A stretch of DNA of 64,000 bases from Oscillospiraceae bacterium. GTDB taxonomy: Bacteria; Bacillota; Clostridia; Oscillospirales; Ruminococcaceae. The notes beneath the pieces are model-generated. The model was not told the DNA's origin. It saw only the letters and a list, made by a program, of their open reading frames with translations, and did not search any database. Numbering within the stretch: the stretch's first letter is position 1; every line of letters begins with the position of its first letter. A program made the translations under genes and the position numbers. The DNA lies in contig CABIZB010000001.1 in NCBI GenBank assembly GCA_902363145.1, forward strand, positions 372,001 through 436,000. The letters are read 5' to 3'. This document shows, in pieces, positions 61,463 through 64,000 of the stretch.

Positions 61463-61493
61463 AGCCCATCAGCCTGTCTGGTGGGCTTTTCTG
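61463..61493 (+). terminator. Rho-independent terminator
   Basis: AGCCCA.CAG pairs with CTG.TGGGCT, with T residues after 61487. It closes the unit that ends at 61426. The next gene starts at 61549. Confidence 0.6.
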
Positions 61494-61548
61494 ATAGCTT
61501 GAACTATCAAATAAATTTTAACGCCGAAAGGCAGAAAGAGGTATTATC

Positions 61549-63621
61549 ATGAGTACAAGATATGAAGTTGGTCAGAAGGTCGTAATTGCAAATGAAGAGA
61601 CTTTAAGGCATGTATTATACACAGTGTCTGAAATGTACAAATATGCAGGCACAACAATGACAATTTACACAACGCATTCGGGAAGTGTCACCTGCCCTTA
61701 TTATATGGTCGAAGATGAAAACGACAACAGTGGACGCCGTTGGCATTGGTCAGACGGTATGATCGACCACGAAGCAACAGCACGACTGATGGAAACTGCA
61801 GAACCGGAGCCCAAAGAGTTTAACGAGTTCTCTGTCGATTACTACACCAACAAGGTGTATGATATGTTCAACAGATTTGCTCGCAATGGCGCACTTATCG
61901 ACCGTGCGAATAAGTTTACCAAAGATGGCATCCGTAAGAATGTCGAAGAGTGGCTCAACATGAAGGCTCCACTTTTCAGACTTCTTCGTAAACACCCTAA
62001 CTGGAACGAAGAGGCAAAAGCAGTCGTCTATCATCAGACCGAGCACCGTATGCCATCATCGGCAGATTCAGAATCCGCATTTAATCACCTTATAGAATTT
62101 TGTGGATACGACCACATTGAATCTGGTGTATCTCCTTGGGACAATGTTTACACTTGCTTTTCTGAAATGTCTCAGATAGATTGGCAGACAATGATAAGCG
62201 AATCGCATATTTGCAATTGGAGTTGGATATCAGATTCCTATGTTGACAGTAAAAGGCTTTTTGCCACCGTATTCTTAGCACTCTTTTCTCAGGAACCGAT
62301 GAATACAATGTCCAAAGAAGTTGCCGACTGCGTAAATCGAATCTATCCCGACATCAGAACACACGTTGGTCAAAAGACAAGCCGAATTGCAAATAAGTTG
62401 TTCTGTAAATTCGGTTTTGATAAAACCCCAAACTATAACCGTGAGTTTGCAAAGCTTGCGGATAGCATGAATCCGTTTGACGTAGAACGTATTACAGTTC
62501 TTTCTGCAAACATCATCGACTTTTTGCTGATGTCAAACGGCAACTCGTGGCGTTCCTGCCATACTATCCTCTCAGGTGGTCCCGATAATTACGGTGGCTG
62601 CTATATGGGCGGAACACTTAGCTATGCCAATGATCTCGAATCAATGATATTCTATACTGTCGATAAGGATTATCACGGCACAGATTATTGCTTTGAACCT
62701 AAAATTAATCGCCAGATTTTCTTCTGGAGTTATCCTGTGCTCGTACAGGAACGCCTTTACCCGCAGTGTAACGATGACACGGAACAAGGAAAAGCCCTTG
62801 TTAAGCAGTACAGAACTGTTGTTGAGGATATCTTTGCAACCTGTCTTAAAACTCCGAATCTTTGGGTCAAGGAGAACCGCAACAGAGCAAGTGTATATAA
62901 CCGTGATGATACTTTTATGTACGATGATTGGAATAATTTCCCTAACTACATTGTACATCTGAAAAAGGAAATTGCCGTTTCCGAAAACGAGGTCGAAGAG
63001 GGCAGTGATACTGAAGACTGTGACTTTGATTACGTTATTCGTTCTGCAAAGCATATTGCCGTGGGCGGTACAAGCTATTGCATAAACTGCGGAGCTGAAA
63101 AATGTGAAGATGAATTTGAAGACAGAGATAATTCTCATAACGGTCTTCTTTGTCACAAGTGTCACCCCGATGAGGAAACAGTTTATTGTAATGAATGCGG
63201 TTGTTGCAACGATCGTGATGATATGCACTGCATAGACGGCGAGTGGTATTGTGATAACTGCTGTTTCTATTGCGAATATCATCAGGAATATGAAACAGGC
63301 GATTACACATACGTCGAAAATTATGGCAACGTTTGTGAAAACGGTCTTTATATTGGTGATTTCTGTTGCTGCGATCAGTGTGGGGAGTGGCATTACGCCG
63401 AACCGACTACAACTGTTTATGACAGATACGATGATGAGATCGAAGTCTGTGATGATTGTCTTAAGAAATATTACATACAGTGTGATGACTGCGAAGATTA
63501 TTTCCACCGTGAAAATATATTTTACCTTAATAGCGATTGTTTTTGCGAAGCTTGCTATGACAAGCATATGGAAAATGAGGAAACAGAAGAATCCGAAAGC
63601 TCTGAGGAGGTAACTGCATAA
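61549..63621 (+). CDS. Large protein with a Cys-rich zinc-binding C-terminus
   Basis: A 690-residue protein from ATG 61549 after AGAGG. N-terminal 110 residues are of mixed composition. A shared block occurs near residues 132-157 (VEEWLNMKAPLFRLLRKHPNW), also found in the next gene. A middle region (SNGNSWRSCHTILSGGPDNY...GCYMGGTLSYANDLESMIFYTVD) recalls the Cys-Tyr block of PcfJ-like proteins. The last 150 residues hold over 25 cysteines (CINC, CHKC, CNEC, CDNC, CDQC, CDDC, CEAC), enough for several treble-clef or zinc-ribbon units. The tail is acidic. Its function is unknown. Confidence 0.6.
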   Translation: MSTRYEVGQKVVIANEETLRHVLYTVSEMYKYAGTTMTIYTTHSGSVTCPYYMVEDENDNSGRRWHWSDGMIDHEATARLMETAEPEPKEFNEFSVDYYTNKVYDMFNRFARNGALIDRANKFTKDGIRKNVEEWLNMKAPLFRLLRKHPNWNEEAKAVVYHQTEHRMPSSADSESAFNHLIEFCGYDHIESGVSPWDNVYTCFSEMSQIDWQTMISESHICNWSWISDSYVDSKRLFATVFLALFSQEPMNTMSKEVADCVNRIYPDIRTHVGQKTSRIANKLFCKFGFDKTPNYNREFAKLADSMNPFDVERITVLSANIIDFLLMSNGNSWRSCHTILSGGPDNYGGCYMGGTLSYANDLESMIFYTVDKDYHGTDYCFEPKINRQIFFWSYPVLVQERLYPQCNDDTEQGKALVKQYRTVVEDIFATCLKTPNLWVKENRNRASVYNRDDTFMYDDWNNFPNYIVHLKKEIAVSENEVEEGSDTEDCDFDYVIRSAKHIAVGGTSYCINCGAEKCEDEFEDRDNSHNGLLCHKCHPDEETVYCNECGCCNDRDDMHCIDGEWYCDNCCFYCEYHQEYETGDYTYVENYGNVCENGLYIGDFCCCDQCGEWHYAEPTTTVYDRYDDEIEVCDDCLKKYYIQCDDCEDYFHRENIFYLNSDCFCEACYDKHMENEETEESESSEEVTA

Positions 63622-64000
63622 TGGTAAACAGCATAACAACAACCGCAGTCAATTATCTCAGAAGCCTCGGAATATCCTGCTCCGAGCTTGGTGTTGCCAA
63701 AAACATAAACGAGTGGAGCAAAAATAAAACTCCGCTTCTTGAGTTACTTCGCAAACACCCTATGTGGCGAGAGGACGAGCTCGCAATCGTTACTACAATA
63801 ACCGAGAAGCGAGAACTTGACAGCAATTACTTTAGTTTCTGCGATGAGATGCGGGCACTGATTTTTGAAAACAGCGATGTTTCATATAACATAATTACAA
63901 AACTGAGAAAGCACATCTTCGATAATCACGGTGGAAACGTCCCCGATGAGTTCAGGATGTTCTTTTCAATGAATAACAATAACGACACTGCTCTCCGATT
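63621..64000 (+). CDS. Paralogue of the preceding gene (partial, N-terminal)
   Basis: Begins at ATG 63621 overlapping the previous stop (TAATG) and continues past the window edge for at least 126 residues. INEWSKNKTPLLELLRKHPMWREDELAIV resembles the block at about residue 132 of the upstream protein, so the two appear to be tandem duplicates that diverged. The visible part lacks the zinc-binding region. The product is incomplete here, so its full length and function cannot be given. Confidence 0.6.
   Translation, partial: MVNSITTTAVNYLRSLGISCSELGVAKNINEWSKNKTPLLELLRKHPMWREDELAIVTTITEKRELDSNYFSFCDEMRALIFENSDVSYNIITKLRKHIFDNHGGNVPDEFRMFFSMNNNNDTALR

Noticed and set aside
62641..63642. A 333-codon minus-strand frame rich in Ile/Val/Phe opposite the Cys-rich protein
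   Set aside because: It looks like a membrane protein but arises as the reverse complement of GAA/GAC/AAT-rich codons. The plus-strand gene has a ribosome site and family-like cysteine spacing.
1..64000. CRISPR arrays, insertion sequences and rRNA genes
   Set aside because: I looked for regularly spaced repeats, transposase motifs (DDE, TnpA/TnpB) and rRNA signatures and saw none. The only short direct repeats are the pair at 43786-43839.

Overview
The window looks like part of a large tailed-phage (siphovirus-type) genome, or an integrated or plasmid-like form of one, from a gut-type low-GC Firmicute, probably Clostridia. It carries a full head and tail morphogenesis block, no rRNA or core metabolic genes, very tight gene packing, and Shine-Dalgarno sites complementary to a Firmicute 16S 3' end (AGAAAGGAGG). 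Almost everything from 57.2 kb leftward is on the minus strand. Everything from 57.7 kb rightward is on the plus strand. A divergent control region with two sigma-A-like promoters lies between them, beside a tyrosine recombinase gene.

Reading leftward from 57.2 kb, the recombinase is followed by about 10 kb of small genes (46-56 kb). Embedded in these is an RNA-repair-like set: a Thg1-like 3'-5' polymerase, an RlaP-type nucleotidyltransferase, a class II CCA-adding enzyme and two metallophosphoesterases. Next come a PcfJ-like protein, a winged-helix protein, and a 928-residue protein with a DFDGD motif that looks like a YonO/RdRP-type two-barrel RNA polymerase. Then come a ClpP-like protease, a metallophosphoesterase-fold protein, two HU-like proteins, a tRNA-Glu, an HNH nuclease and the structural cassette: terminase, portal, protease/scaffold, decoration protein, major capsid, connectors, major tail protein, RusA, PhoH, a Crh/HPr-like protein, the tape measure and tail-tip/receptor-binding proteins.

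Two structural genes are interrupted. TerL is split inside its Walker B motif by a 1.08-kb intron carrying a homing-endonuclease-like gene. The tape measure gene is split by a 4.72-kb element that begins with a recognisable group I intron core (P1, P3, P4, P7 and P8 pairings can be written out). Joining the predicted exons restores an open frame of 3838 residues. Instead of a homing endonuclease, this intron carries a plus-strand cassette with its own sigma-A-like promoters: a zinc-ribbon protein, a ThsB-like TIR protein, a multi-spanning membrane protein and a 649-residue dynamin-like P-loop GTPase. Two small minus-strand genes are also inside it. A defence-like cassette housed in a self-splicing intron of a tail gene is the most unusual feature of the window.

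The rightward plus-strand region (58-64 kb) holds small proteins of unknown function, a hairpin-rich stretch with mini-ORFs, an excisionase-like HTH protein and two tandem related proteins, the first with a long Cys-rich zinc-binding C-terminus. Functions there are mostly unknown. All intron boundaries, promoters, terminators and start choices were read by eye and have not been tested by alignment or experiment.
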